Shown one piece after another: positions 53,064 through 61,609 of a stretch of 64,000 nt of DNA. The stretch covers positions 1 to 64,000 of the forward strand of contig DDWQ01000019.1 in the NCBI GenBank assembly GCA_002345745.1, given 5' to 3'. The stretch comes from Candidatus Moranbacteria bacterium UBA2282. Lineage in GTDB: Bacteria > Patescibacteriota > Minisyncoccia > Moranbacterales > UBA2206. The notes beneath the pieces were generated by a model. It was not told the DNA's origin, made no database searches, and saw only the letters and a program-made list of their open reading frames with translations. The position numbers and the translations under genes are program-made. The first letter of the stretch is position 1. Every line of letters begins with the position of its first letter.

Positions 53064-54326
53064 ATGCATAACAACAGACCAAGACGAGGTCCTGCTTCGG
53101 CAGGCAAGCCCAGCTATAGTAGCAAACCAGGACAAAATTCAAGAGTTAGAACTGCCCGACCAGCCGGACAAAGGGGTTTTGGTGGCAATAGTCGACCAAA
53201 AAAAGGTGGCTTCACTGGTGCTTATATTGACCCAAAAATGTTTGTCAATAAAGCTGTTCCCGCACAACCAGAAACGGATGTGCATGTTGTAAAATCACTT
53301 TTTTCCGATCTAGCACTTAACGACTCTCTGAAACAAGCTATCACAAAGCGTGGTTATATCCACCCAACCGATATTCAAGCTAAGACTATCCCACATATTC
53401 TTTCCGGCAAAGATGTAATCGGGCTAGCTAATACTGGAACTGGCAAAACTGGCGCATTTTTATTGCCAATGATCCACAAGATCATGCAAGATCCGAAGCA
53501 AAAATTACTAGTTGTCGTACCAACTCGTGAATTAGCTATTCAAATTCAAGAAGAATTCGTGGCATTCACCCAAGGACTCCGCATTCAAGCAGTGGTAATT
53601 GTTGGTGGGGCTAATATTCGACCGCAAATTCAAAGACTCAGAAGCAGACATAATGTAGTTATTGGAACTCCGGGACGTTTGAAGGATTTGATTAATCGCA
53701 AAGATTTAAAATTGGAATCATTTACGAACGTCGTCCTTGATGAAGCTGATCGAATGCTTGATATGGGATTTATTGCTGATGTAAAATTATTGCTGTCACT
53801 TTTATCATCTCCAAGACAAACACTTCTATTTTCTGCTACACTGTCCAAAGAAATTGAAGCTTTGGTACAACAATTTTTGACTGACCCTGTTCGAGTTTCT
53901 ATCAAATCCAGAGAAACTTCAGCCCAAGTTGATCAAGACATTGTGCGCGTTGGCAATGGTGAAGAAAAAATTGAAGTCTTGCAAAGACTTTTAATCCAAG
54001 AACATTTTCAAAAAATTCTCATTTTCACTCGCACCAAGCGTGGAGCGGAGAAATTATCCAAAGATCTATCTAAACTAAATTTCAAAGCTGAATCTATTCA
54101 TGGCGACAAATCACATTATCAAAGACAAAGATCATTACAACTATTTAAGGATGGTCGTGTTGAAATCTTAGTTGCGACTGATGTGGCTGCTCGCGGACTT
54201 GATATTCCCAATGTTAGTCATGTTATTAATTTTGACCTTCCTGGTAGTTATGAAGATTACATTCACCGCATTGGGCGAACCGGTCGTGCTGACAAAACTG
54301 GAACGGCACTGACTTTCATAAACTAA
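53064..54326 (+). CDS. DEAD-box RNA helicase
   Basis: 420 residues. A basic Gly/Arg-rich N-terminal extension (about 1-70) precedes the helicase core. In order: Q motif region (HPTDIQAKTIP), ANTGTGKT (Walker A), PTRELAIQ, TPGRL, DEAD (LDEADRMLD), SAT, FTRTKRGAEKL, VATDVAARGLDI and HRIGRTGR. It unwinds short RNA duplexes in ribosome assembly or mRNA decay, or at low temperature. The only clear plus-strand gene in the window, with its own promoter, long leader and terminator. Part of the extension (GPASAGKP) is encoded by a small GC-rich palindrome. Confidence 0.93.
   Translation: MHNNRPRRGPASAGKPSYSSKPGQNSRVRTARPAGQRGFGGNSRPKKGGFTGAYIDPKMFVNKAVPAQPETDVHVVKSLFSDLALNDSLKQAITKRGYIHPTDIQAKTIPHILSGKDVIGLANTGTGKTGAFLLPMIHKIMQDPKQKLLVVVPTRELAIQIQEEFVAFTQGLRIQAVVIVGGANIRPQIQRLRSRHNVVIGTPGRLKDLINRKDLKLESFTNVVLDEADRMLDMGFIADVKLLLSLLSSPRQTLLFSATLSKEIEALVQQFLTDPVRVSIKSRETSAQVDQDIVRVGNGEEKIEVLQRLLIQEHFQKILIFTRTKRGAEKLSKDLSKLNFKAESIHGDKSHYQRQRSLQLFKDGRVEILVATDVAARGLDIPNVSHVINFDLPGSYEDYIHRIGRTGRADKTGTALTFIN
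53091..53104. repeat. GC-rich palindrome inside the helicase N-terminus
   Basis: CCTGC-TTCG-GCAGG, followed by CAAG, in frame as PASAG. It resembles the CCTGC/GCAGG element found in valS at 16314-16342. Confidence 0.5.
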
Positions 54327-54332
54327 CCACTT

Positions 54333-54358
54333 AAAAATCCGCATTAGCGGATTTTTTT
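54333..54358 (+). terminator. Helicase terminator
   Basis: AAAAATCCGC-ATTA-GCGGATTTTTTT, six bases past the helicase stop. A textbook rho-independent terminator. Confidence 0.9.
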
Positions 54359-54412
54359 GACTCATTTTATTTTTCTAAATGGCAAACTACGTTAGACTTA
54401 AGATCTATTTTT

Positions 54413-55378
54413 CTAGCCCAAAATAAAATTAAAGAAATATCCAGTGAAAATAATGCCCAACCCAACAATACTGGCAAATATTATGATTAGTTTTATTTTC
54501 ATCACTTTTTTCAGAATCATAAATTCTGGAAGCGACAACGCAGTCACAGCCATCATAAAAGCTAGTGCTGTTCCCATAGCCACACCCTTTTCAGTTAGAA
54601 CACCCACTAATGGAATCACACCGGCTGCATTTGAATAGAGAGGGATGCCTATCAAAACTGCCAATGGCACAGCATACCAATTACCACTACCAGTATATTG
54701 CACCAAAGCTTCTGTTGGAACATAGCCATGAATCCAAGCACCCAAACCAACACCAATGACAACATACAACCAAACCTTTTTTACAATATCTAGCGTATAT
54801 ATTTTGGCATAACTAGCTCTTTCTTTCCAACTTAATTCTGGAAGCTTGATGTTTTTTCCAGTACCATTCCATACAAATTCTTCTACTAAATTTCTCACAT
54901 CCATTTTTTCAATAACTATGCCGGAAAAAATTGCAATCAAAAGTCCGCTGACAATATATAGCAGTGCAATTTTCCAACCAAACATTCCCAGAAGCAAAAC
55001 AAGTGCCACCTCATTAATCATCGGTGAAGCTACGAGGAATGAAAAAGTGGTGCCCAGTGGCACGCCAGCTTGCACAAAACCAAGAAAAAGTGGCACCGCC
55101 GAGCAAGAACAGAAAGGTGTAATAATCCCTAAAAGTGCCGCCAGAATATTACCAATATATTTCTTCTCGTGTGACAAAATGTTCCTAATTTTCTCCGGTG
55201 GCAAAAAAGAACGAATAATTGACACCGTAAAAATGATCACAAACAAAAGCAACAAAATTTTAATTGTGTCAAAAATAAAGAAATTAACAGCATTAGCCAG
55301 AAGCGTTTCGTGAATTATGCCAAAAATTGAATATGTCAGCCAATCGGCAAATAGTTGCACGGGATAAAATATGTTCAT
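54413..55378 (-). CDS. YraQ/ArsP-type permease (UPF0718)
   Basis: 321 residues, about eight membrane helices in two similar halves. The first half has the family motif TPFCSCSAVPLFLGF, with the Cys pair, and the second PLYSNAAGVIPLVG. ArsP members export organoarsenicals; other YraQ members have unknown substrates. The gene for a 77-residue thioredoxin-like protein lies 12 bases upstream, a frequent partner in bacteria and archaea, which suggests redox-linked transport (inference). Confidence 0.87.
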   Translation of the reverse strand: MNIFYPVQLFADWLTYSIFGIIHETLLANAVNFFIFDTIKILLLLFVIIFTVSIIRSFLPPEKIRNILSHEKKYIGNILAALLGIITPFCSCSAVPLFLGFVQAGVPLGTTFSFLVASPMINEVALVLLLGMFGWKIALLYIVSGLLIAIFSGIVIEKMDVRNLVEEFVWNGTGKNIKLPELSWKERASYAKIYTLDIVKKVWLYVVIGVGLGAWIHGYVPTEALVQYTGSGNWYAVPLAVLIGIPLYSNAAGVIPLVGVLTEKGVAMGTALAFMMAVTALSLPEFMILKKVMKIKLIIIFASIVGLGIIFTGYFFNFILG

Positions 55379-55390
55379 TATGTTTATTAC

Positions 55391-55624
55391 TTATTTTGTT
55401 AGTAATTTTTTAATCTCTTCAACTTCCAATATTCTTCCATAAGCCACAACTTCGCTACCAATCACCAACGCGGGTGTGCTCATAATGCCATAACTCATAA
55501 TCTCTTGAATTTCTGTCACTTTTTCGACTGTTGCGTCTAAATTCAATTCTTCTAGTGCTTGTTTTGTATTTTGTTCTAATCGAAGGCAATTAGGACAACC
55601 TGTACCTAGAATTTTTATGTTCAT
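55391..55624 (-). CDS. Mini-thioredoxin (redox-active disulphide protein 2 type)
   Basis: 77 residues. The active-site CPNC is in GTGCPNCLRLE, and the cis-Pro loop is MSTPALVI. This small thioredoxin fold family is regularly found beside YraQ-type permeases, as here. Cytosolic. It may deliver electrons to the Cys pair of the permease or process its substrate (inference). Confidence 0.9.
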   Translation of the reverse strand: MNIKILGTGCPNCLRLEQNTKQALEELNLDATVEKVTEIQEIMSYGIMSTPALVIGSEVVAYGRILEVEEIKKLLTK

Positions 55625-55641
55625 AATGTTTTTTATTTGAT

Positions 55642-55670
55642 AAAAAGAGACTCAAATGAGCCTCTTTTTT
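55642..55670 (-). terminator. Terminator after the Gln-rich exported protein gene
   Basis: On the minus strand AAAAAAGAGGCTCA-TT-TGAGTCTCTTTTTA; a symmetric hairpin about 40 bases past the stop. Confidence 0.75.
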
Positions 55671-55710
55671 AGTCAAGGAATTAGCCGTAGAATAAATTAC
55701 AATTCTATTT

Positions 55711-56427
55711 TTAAAAAATTAATTTATTCAACCAACCAAATACACTGAAGCCACTTTGGTTATTAGCAAGTATAGTCTCTATTCCCTGATTGGATTGCTC
55801 CAATACCTTAATTTGTTCAGCTAATTGTTGCTGGTCGCCTTGGTTAGAAAGTTGAGTTCGAATTTGATTGAGTTGGCGGATTTGTTCTTTGTTTTGGTCT
55901 AATGTTTTTTGAGCATCTCTAATTTCACTATAGTTAGCACCAATAAAAAATTTAACAAGTCCTCCACGACTTTGGATTTTTTCAACACTCTGTTCCAATT
56001 TTACTTGGTTCTGATTTTGGGTTTGAGCAATAACTTTAACTTGCTTTCCAACTCCTCCATCTCTATCTGCTATTTGAAGCATAGTTTGGACTGCATTAGC
56101 CACTTGACTTCTTTTTTGTTCTGAGGGATTGGTATCTTTTCCTTTGCTGGTTTTATCCTCTCCACTATCTTGAGTCTGAACAGCATTTTGTTCTTGAGTT
56201 TGAATTTGGGTATTTTCTCCCTGATTTTTAACTGCATTTTGTTCACCAGTATTCACAACATTTCCAGCTTGAGTCCCTTGTGCTGGTGTTGTTGCTATCA
56301 CCGTGTCATCTTGCGTTGCACTTGCTGGCTTACTGCCTCCTTGAGGTTGACCGTTGTTGCTTACTGCTAACGTTTGGAAAGTCATCCCGAACATTAGAAA
56401 AAAAGCGATGAGCAATGTTTTTTTCAT
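55711..56427 (-). CDS. Exported Gln/Asn-rich coiled-coil protein
   Basis: 238 residues. A signal peptide (MKKTLLIAFFLMFGMTFQTLA) is followed by a disordered Gln/Asn/Thr-rich stretch (about 24-110), then Gln-rich coiled coil (about 115-220) and a short hydrophobic end (FSVFGWLNKLIF). I do not recognise a named family; similar Q-rich exported proteins are common in Patescibacteria. It has a consensus-like promoter and its own terminator. A structural surface or envelope protein is a guess. Confidence 0.65.
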   Translation of the reverse strand: MKKTLLIAFFLMFGMTFQTLAVSNNGQPQGGSKPASATQDDTVIATTPAQGTQAGNVVNTGEQNAVKNQGENTQIQTQEQNAVQTQDSGEDKTSKGKDTNPSEQKRSQVANAVQTMLQIADRDGGVGKQVKVIAQTQNQNQVKLEQSVEKIQSRGGLVKFFIGANYSEIRDAQKTLDQNKEQIRQLNQIRTQLSNQGDQQQLAEQIKVLEQSNQGIETILANNQSGFSVFGWLNKLIF

Positions 56428-56469
56428 TTTTTTATTTTAACTATTTATATTAATATTCTAGCATATAAA

Positions 56470-56498
56470 GTTTTAGCTTACAACTACTCCTCTGTCAA
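56470..56498 (-). promoter_or_regulatory. Promoter of the Gln-rich exported protein gene
   Basis: Minus-strand TTGACA (56493-56498), 17 bases, TAAAAC (56470-56475), about 40 bases before the ATG. Confidence 0.6.
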
Positions 56499-56573
56499 TT
56501 TTTTTTGCCAAGTCGTATATATAATCCCAAAAAACACCTGTTTACAGCGGTTTCTGTGATATAAACAAAAAAA

Positions 56574-56876
56574 CTAAAAATCAAATAAATCACCTAGCAA
56601 TCCTTCCTTTTTTCGTTTTTTGCCATAACCATATCCCTGATTAGAATCGTGATCATCGTGATGATGATCATCATTATAGCTTCGCTGGTCATTCATTGGC
56701 ATTCTCTGATTTCTTTCTTGAACAGGAGCAGCGCTACTGGCGGTTGATTTCTCAATTATCTTGTCTAGCTCTCCTCGGTCAAGCCATACGCCACGACATT
56801 GAGGGCAATAATCAATTTCCACTCCTTGACGCTCAGTCATTTGTAAATCCTCATTGTCACATATTGGACATTTCAT
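56574..56876 (-). CDS. zf-TFIIB domain protein
   Basis: 100 residues. The N-terminal zinc ribbon MKCPICDNEDL...CPQCRGVWLDRGEL has two CxxC pairs and the WLDRGE motif of the zf-TFIIB family. A His/Asp-rich, disordered metal-binding-like segment (DDHHHDDHDS) and a basic end follow. Role unknown; such proteins are widespread and small. Confidence 0.82.
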   Translation of the reverse strand: MKCPICDNEDLQMTERQGVEIDYCPQCRGVWLDRGELDKIIEKSTASSAAPVQERNQRMPMNDQRSYNDDHHHDDHDSNQGYGYGKKRKKEGLLGDLFDF

Positions 56877-57038
56877 ATATTTTTATCTTAAATAATTAAC
56901 AACTTACCCTTTCATTCTACATCAACCTTTAATTTTTAGCAAAAAAACGCTATCAAAGAAACTACCCCTGTAATACAATCGCATCTTTAATAATTTTTAC
57001 ACTATATCATTGCAAATAACTTCTTTCCCAATAATTTA

Positions 57039-57434
57039 TTATTTATTTAAATAAGTAATTGTCAGTTGCAAAACTGTTGCAAAAGAAACCCAAAGCAAGT
57101 ATGGAATTTGAATATATGTAATCCAACGAGCATGAGGATAAATTGCAATCATTGCCCAAACAAGCGTTACAAGTACAAGCAAAATATCCACTGCGGCAAG
57201 GAGATTGTTTTTAAGTCCAAATTGCAAAGGAGTAAAAGCCAGATTAAAAATAAGATTTAGCAAAAATGGCAAAGCAACCATAAACACCACCTCCTTCTTA
57301 TAAGCCATCAGAAAAACTTTTCCAAAAGATATAAAAATAAGCACATACAAAAAAGTCCAAACCGGACCAAAAAGAAAAGCTGGTGGAGACCATTCTGGCT
57401 TTATAAGTTGCGAGTACCAATTATATGTGTTCAT
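57039..57434 (-). CDS. TspO/MBR family membrane protein
   Basis: 131 residues, five membrane helices. KPEWSPPAFLFGPVWTFLYVLI at the start and IYPHARWITYIQIPYLLWVSFATVLQ near the end are the family's tryptophan-rich motifs. TspO proteins bind porphyrins and act in stress responses. It is slightly shorter than usual (about 150-160). Monocistronic. Confidence 0.88.
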   Translation of the reverse strand: MNTYNWYSQLIKPEWSPPAFLFGPVWTFLYVLIFISFGKVFLMAYKKEVVFMVALPFLLNLIFNLAFTPLQFGLKNNLLAAVDILLVLVTLVWAMIAIYPHARWITYIQIPYLLWVSFATVLQLTITYLNK

Positions 57435-57502
57435 ATATTATACTAATATTATAAATCTTACTTCTTTATTCTACTCCCATTCAACGCCTCTGGCAAAAAA
57501 TT

Positions 57503-57530
57503 AAAAACAACCCTTGAAAAAAGGTTGTTG
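57503..57530 (-). terminator. Terminator after the first Fic gene
   Basis: On the minus strand CAACAACCTTTTTTCAAGGGTTGTTTTTAA: stem AACAACC / GGTTGTT with T tract, 22 bases past the Fic stop. Confidence 0.75.
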
Positions 57531-57551
57531 ATTATCATTAAACTTGAAAGA

Positions 57552-58451
57552 TTATTTTTTATCATCAGCAACAATAAATGCTGCGCTTATTTTCCAAACG
57601 CCTTTTTCTCTGAAGGCTGGGATGTTTTGCCGACGCGCAGCATTAAATATTGCTGGCGCTGATTTAGTTTGTTGTTTTGCATATTCAGATAATTTTATGA
57701 TTGTTTCACCTTTCAAATATGCAATCCTTTTGTGCAATGATTCCATCAACGCAAGAGAAAGAACTTTTTCCATAAGTTTGGTGCTTTGACCATGTCGATA
57801 TTCAGGAAAAGATTGATAATATTTTTGCTTTTCTTTGTCACGGATTATAATCATTGGGAATCCTGCTCGCAACAATTGATAATTCATCAGCACACGCCCA
57901 ATCCGACCATTGCCATCGCAAAAAGGATGGATAGTTTCAAAGTCTAAATGAAATTTAGCAATCTTATCTCCAAAGTATTTTTCCGAATCAGTTACATATT
58001 CTTCAAGAGTTGTTTCAATCATCGACTCAATTTTTTCTGGTGCTGGCGCAATATGTGTTCCAACTCTGACATATTCACCTAGCTTTCTAAATCGCCCAGC
58101 AAACTCATCGTTGATGCCACCAATAAGCATTTGGTGCAAAAGCAAAATTAGTTCCTTATCAATTTCCTTCTCCTTAGATTTGTCTCGAATATAATTGATT
58201 ACTCTAAATAAATTTTTTGCTTCATATACTTCTCGCACATTTACATCGCGTGAAACTTCCATTTCCAAAAGAATTTTTTCCGTCTCTCTAAGCGTCAAGG
58301 TTGAATTTTCAATTGCATTGGAATTATAGACGCTTTCCGGAATTTCAGCCTCGTCGATCAAAACCAACAACGATTCCTTGCCTTTGCGTAGCTTATCATA
58401 TTCTCGTTTAAGATCTTGAATACGCTTTTTAATGGGTTTTGTTATCGACAT
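57552..58451 (-). CDS. Fic family protein, self-inhibited type
   Basis: 299 residues. The inhibitory motif SNAIEN (44-49) and the Fic motif HPFCDGNGRIGR (175-186) mark a class II Fic AMP-transferase, which modifies target proteins with AMP from ATP. The C-terminal 45 residues (KLSEYAKQQ..FNAARR) resemble a helix-turn-helix. It is probably autoregulated: a perfect consensus promoter lies between two similar operator-like sites at 58464-58540. Confidence 0.9.
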   Translation of the reverse strand: MSITKPIKKRIQDLKREYDKLRKGKESLLVLIDEAEIPESVYNSNAIENSTLTLRETEKILLEMEVSRDVNVREVYEAKNLFRVINYIRDKSKEKEIDKELILLLHQMLIGGINDEFAGRFRKLGEYVRVGTHIAPAPEKIESMIETTLEEYVTDSEKYFGDKIAKFHLDFETIHPFCDGNGRIGRVLMNYQLLRAGFPMIIIRDKEKQKYYQSFPEYRHGQSTKLMEKVLSLALMESLHKRIAYLKGETIIKLSEYAKQQTKSAPAIFNAARRQNIPAFREKGVWKISAAFIVADDKK

Positions 58452-58463
58452 AAAGCTATTTTT

Positions 58464-58540
58464 TAGTGAATTTATACTATAATTATATATTATTAATGCT
58501 TCTTTGTCAATATCTAGTGAATTTATGACTATTTACACTA
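58464..58540 (-). promoter_or_regulatory. Consensus promoter between two operator-like sites
   Basis: Minus-strand TTGACA (58505-58510), exactly 17 bases, TATAAT (58482-58487): perfect consensus. The motif TAGTGAATTTATACTA (58464-58479) and the related TAGTGAATTTATGACT...CACTA (58515-58540) flank it. Strong repression of a strong promoter is suggested. Confidence 0.7.
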
Positions 58541-58572
58541 ATATTAACGCTTTTTACCCGCATTGAGCAAAC

Positions 58573-58599
58573 AAAAACAGCCCCTTTTTGGGAGACTGT
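58573..58599 (-). terminator. Terminator-like hairpin downstream of the second Fic gene
   Basis: On the minus strand ACAGTCTCCC-AAAAA-GGGGCTGT is followed by TTTTTG. It lies about 100 bases past the second Fic stop; a similar stem follows tRNA-Trp at 63280-63308. Confidence 0.55.
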
Positions 58600-58701
58600 C
58601 TTCTGTCTGGCATGGGGTAGTAAAGGATGTTAGAACTTTATTCGAGAAAAATAATCAGAATATCTATATTCCAAATCTTTCTATTGCAGCAGCGGATTTG
58701 G

Positions 58702-59634
58702 TTAATTAATATTTTTTCTACCAATAATATCAAAGCCAACCATAATAGCTCCACAGATAAAATCTTCTAGCTGAGTATAATCTTCCTGCAACTGAGCCCT
58801 GCGCAGGCATGTGTAATACAGTCGCTTTCCCTCTTGTTTTATCGTCGCTGGTGCGATATTTTTTTTGAGTAGCATAGCCGCTAAAATTAATCTACCAATA
58901 CGCCCATTGCCATCAGAGAATGGATGAATTTGCTCAAATCTGGCATGAATATTAGAAATATGTGCAACGCCATCTTTTTGTTTCTTATTTATGACTACCA
59001 GAATATCCTTCATTAAATCTGCAACTTTAAGATAATTTGCCGTGGGAACATTCGAACCAACGATACGCACGCCATGCCTGCGATATAGCCCTGCATCATC
59101 CCTAATCCCATTCATCAAAATACTGTGTAATTTCAAGATTAATTCTTCATTAATTTTTTTTGCATTTTCTAGATAAGTAAAAAGGTATTGCAAAGCAGCC
59201 TGATGATTTTTAACTTCAAGTTGTTCAATAATGCTTTTATTAGGAATCGATTTGTTATTAAACATAATATCAGCTGTTTCATCTTCAGATAGTGTTGAAC
59301 CTTCAATTTTGTTAGAATTATATGTTAGTGACAATAAAAACTGATCATAAATATCTGGATTTTTCATAATTACCCCTAAAATATTTTTATATTTTTTTGA
59401 TTCCTTTGTAATCATTTCTTTCTTGGCAGTTAAAAGAGTTTCTGGAATAATATTTTGACCAGTATATTCTCTATATAACTCATCGATAATCGCCTCTTGT
59501 TTTTTTCTCGGAATTGACTTTTCGTTCCACCAGTTATTAAATGCTACAAAAGACACACCAATCTTGTTAGCGATTTCAGTCTGGGTCAAACCAGAGACAT
59601 CTTGAATAATTTTCAGTTTGTCTTTAATATTCAT
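58702..59634 (-). CDS. Fic family protein with N-terminal helix-turn-helix
   Basis: 310 residues. An HTH (about 12-45, LTQTEIANKIGVSFVAFNNW) precedes the inhibitory motif SNKIEG (107-112) and the Fic motif HPFSDGNGRIGR (237-248). It is a self-inhibited AMP-transferase with its own DNA-binding domain. Two copies of a perfect palindrome upstream (59648-59693) are the obvious binding sites, so autoregulation is likely. It is paralogous to the gene at 57552-58451 but with the DNA-binding part at the other end. Confidence 0.9.
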   Translation of the reverse strand: MNIKDKLKIIQDVSGLTQTEIANKIGVSFVAFNNWWNEKSIPRKKQEAIIDELYREYTGQNIIPETLLTAKKEMITKESKKYKNILGVIMKNPDIYDQFLLSLTYNSNKIEGSTLSEDETADIMFNNKSIPNKSIIEQLEVKNHQAALQYLFTYLENAKKINEELILKLHSILMNGIRDDAGLYRRHGVRIVGSNVPTANYLKVADLMKDILVVINKKQKDGVAHISNIHARFEQIHPFSDGNGRIGRLILAAMLLKKNIAPATIKQEGKRLYYTCLRRAQLQEDYTQLEDFICGAIMVGFDIIGRKNIN

Positions 59635-59647
59635 ACCATCATATTAG

Positions 59648-59693
59648 CAAACTTTATAAAGTTTGTCAATATATTATTTCTTTATAAAGTTTG
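59648..59693 (-). promoter_or_regulatory. Double palindromic operator before the HTH-Fic gene
   Basis: CAAACTTTATAAAGTTTG (59648-59665) is a perfect 18-bp palindrome. CTTTATAAAGTTTG (59680-59693) repeats its right part, with centres 28 bases apart. They start 14 bases before the ATG. Confidence 0.75.
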
Positions 59694-59707
59694 AATTGCG
59701 AAGATGC

Positions 59708-60001
59708 TCAAAAGTTAGAACCAAAAAAAAGAGACTCCATTTTCCATTCATCCCTGTGCTCGATTATCTTTCCAATTTCTCCAGTTACTGATATTTTGCA
59801 ACCAATTTCCTCCATTGCTTCTCGCTCCAAAGCCTTGGCCAGATCCTCGCCTTCTTCCACTCCTCCGCCCGGCAATTTATAATAATTATGATTAGCAACT
59901 TTCAATATAGTAATCTTATTATCATTATCAAAGACTACGGCACGCGCCGCTTTTCTAATCTTTATTTCTTCATTGCTTTCTGATATATAAGGCGAAAACA
60001 A
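59708..60001 (-). CDS. Short Nudix hydrolase
   Basis: 97 residues from a TTG at 60001; no ATG is in frame, and the frame is open for about 10 more codons. The Nudix box is GGGVEEGEDLAKALEREAMEEIG, complete. The chain stops about 20 residues after EYR-type strand (IIEHRDEWKMES), so it lacks the last strand and helix of normal Nudix proteins (130-150 residues). A run of eight T before the stop is a possible frameshift spot. Activity is uncertain. Confidence 0.7.
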   Translation of the reverse strand: MFSPYISESNEEIKIRKAARAVVFDNDNKITILKVANHNYYKLPGGGVEEGEDLAKALEREAMEEIGCKISVTGEIGKIIEHRDEWKMESLFFGSNF

Positions 60002-60038
60002 TTGATTATTTTCAATAATTGCATAAAAAAATTATTTA

Positions 60039-60821
60039 TTATTTTAAAAAATATTTATCTATTAAAATTCCCAATACAATAAAAAATAATCCCCCAATAA
60101 ACCATAGCAATGATTTTCTTATAAAATCATACCTAGAGCGGCAATCTTTTTCTTTTCTAGTCAAAATAAACACTAATCTTGGAAAAAAATATTTTAAAAT
60201 AATACTAGTAACATAAAAAAACCACACTGATGTTAACAAATACTCCCAACCAAACAAAACGAAGTTGATATGCATCCAATGCTGGTATAAATAAGCCATT
60301 CCGAGAGCCAATCCAATACGTGCTAAGAAGTTCCAAGCATATTTTCCATACACTGGAATTAAGCCATCATCAAAAAGAAAGGCGTAACTGAATCTATATT
60401 TTTTCAAAAACTCATCTAATTTTTTCAAAAAACCAACATCCTCATTCTCCTGACCATCTTTGTATGTATAAACAACAGTCGGCAATAGATAACGCTTATA
60501 AAATGTTAAATACAAATCTTCACTTCCCCACAAAGTGACTTCGTCATTCTTATAAGCGAACGCTTCGATATTTTGGATATTTTCATAATCAATCTTTTCC
60601 ACATAAAGCAAGACCTCATTTAACTCCTTTTTTTCAAACGAGCGCTTATTTGTTTTCAGTGTGTATAAAACTTTCTTAAAATTTGATTTTAAGAAAGCAT
60701 CTAAACTATTCAAGTAGTCTGAATCAAAACGAATTGATCTCGTAAGATATTCTGTTAGCTTTGTTTTATCTGCCATAATATCTTTCATTAATAAATAATT
60801 CAAAATGTTCACCGTTGCCAC
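60039..60821 (-). CDS. Membrane protein of unknown function
   Basis: 260 residues. The first 150 are soluble and charged. Three membrane segments lie in the C-terminal part (about 168-182, 190-212, 242-258). Start is GTG at 60821 or 60812 (GTGA overlap with the preceding stop), or an ATG at residue 12. No family recognised. It overlaps the end of the next gene upstream, so the two are coupled and probably form a unit. Confidence 0.6.
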   Translation of the reverse strand: MATVNILNYLLMKDIMADKTKLTEYLTRSIRFDSDYLNSLDAFLKSNFKKVLYTLKTNKRSFEKKELNEVLLYVEKIDYENIQNIEAFAYKNDEVTLWGSEDLYLTFYKRYLLPTVVYTYKDGQENEDVGFLKKLDEFLKKYRFSYAFLFDDGLIPVYGKYAWNFLARIGLALGMAYLYQHWMHINFVLFGWEYLLTSVWFFYVTSIILKYFFPRLVFILTRKEKDCRSRYDFIRKSLLWFIGGLFFIVLGILIDKYFLK

Positions 60822-61477
60822 AATTGATAATGATGTCCTCCATGATTATGACGATCTTGATAGATACCATTTTTTTCTGGAGCACCATTAAATATTTTTT
60901 CTTTAATTTCTATTGTCTGGTTAAATAAAACGAGTATCAATGATAGAACTGCAATTATTATCACCGCTTTCAATCCCCAAAATCCCCACCTGTAATATCT
61001 AAAGTTCTTTTGATACCACTTTGCGTTTTTTGAATAAGCCTCATAGATAATTTCCCCTAGAAGTAATCCTTTCGGCAATATTCTGATTTTTTCTGGATAC
61101 CCATTTGGATCAATTTCTGATGTATTTTTAGCAAAACCCTCTACATCCAGATTTCCTTTTATATAATTGATTTTGCCATTATCTTTGTCTATATCTTCTT
61201 TTGATTCATCTAATTTACTTACATAATCAGCATTCACATAATCTTTTAGCATTCCGAATTCGTTACTTCCATTTTCACTATATATTTCTAATATTCTAGC
61301 GGTAGTTATGCCCGTATATAAATGCCTATGCAATGGAGTAAATGCCCACAATAAAAATACCTTTTCATGTTTCCAATATTCCTTCTTTTGAGTTTCAAAA
61401 ATAGAATTCGGAGACAAATAATCATGCCATAATTTAAGCTTTTCAAAGTATCTGAGTTTTATTGATGGTATGTTCAT
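60809..61477 (-). CDS. Membrane-anchored protein of unknown function
   Basis: 222 residues from the ATG at 61477, which has GGGAGG 13 bases before it. One membrane segment (about 170-188, AVIIIAVLSLILVLFNQ) follows a soluble region rich in Tyr/Trp/Lys. No family recognised. It is translationally coupled to the gene at 60039-60821. The upstream sequence contains a restriction-gene-like remnant. Confidence 0.6.
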   Translation of the reverse strand: MNIPSIKLRYFEKLKLWHDYLSPNSIFETQKKEYWKHEKVFLLWAFTPLHRHLYTGITTARILEIYSENGSNEFGMLKDYVNADYVSKLDESKEDIDKDNGKINYIKGNLDVEGFAKNTSEIDPNGYPEKIRILPKGLLLGEIIYEAYSKNAKWYQKNFRYYRWGFWGLKAVIIIAVLSLILVLFNQTIEIKEKIFNGAPEKNGIYQDRHNHGGHHYQLWQR

Positions 61478-61485
61478 ATTTTTAA

Positions 61486-61587
61486 TTATTCCTCCCAAAG
61501 CTTACCAATTACTTCATTGGTTTTTTGTTCGTAAATCTCAATCAGTTTTTTGTTTCCCTCCACAAGCATGCGCTCGGCTTCAATTTT
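61486..61587 (-). pseudogene. Remnant like the tail of a type I restriction specificity subunit
   Basis: The frame KIEAERMLVEGNKKLIEIYEQ..IGKLWEE and stop resembles the C-terminal coiled-coil end of HsdS proteins (pattern E-x3-LV-x2-NK-x-LIEIYEQK). An ATG-led frame nearby (61602) would join it if one A were added in an AAAAAA run. Nothing else of an RM system is here. Assignment rests on resemblance I recall, not on a search. Confidence 0.4.
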
Positions 61588-61609
61588 TTATCATCAATTT
61601 TCATATAAT

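Noticed and set aside
58600..58640. tRNA remnant near the second Fic gene
   Set aside because: A short resemblance to the sequence beside tRNA-Trp (terminator-like stem, then CTGGCATG) but no tRNA arms could be drawn.
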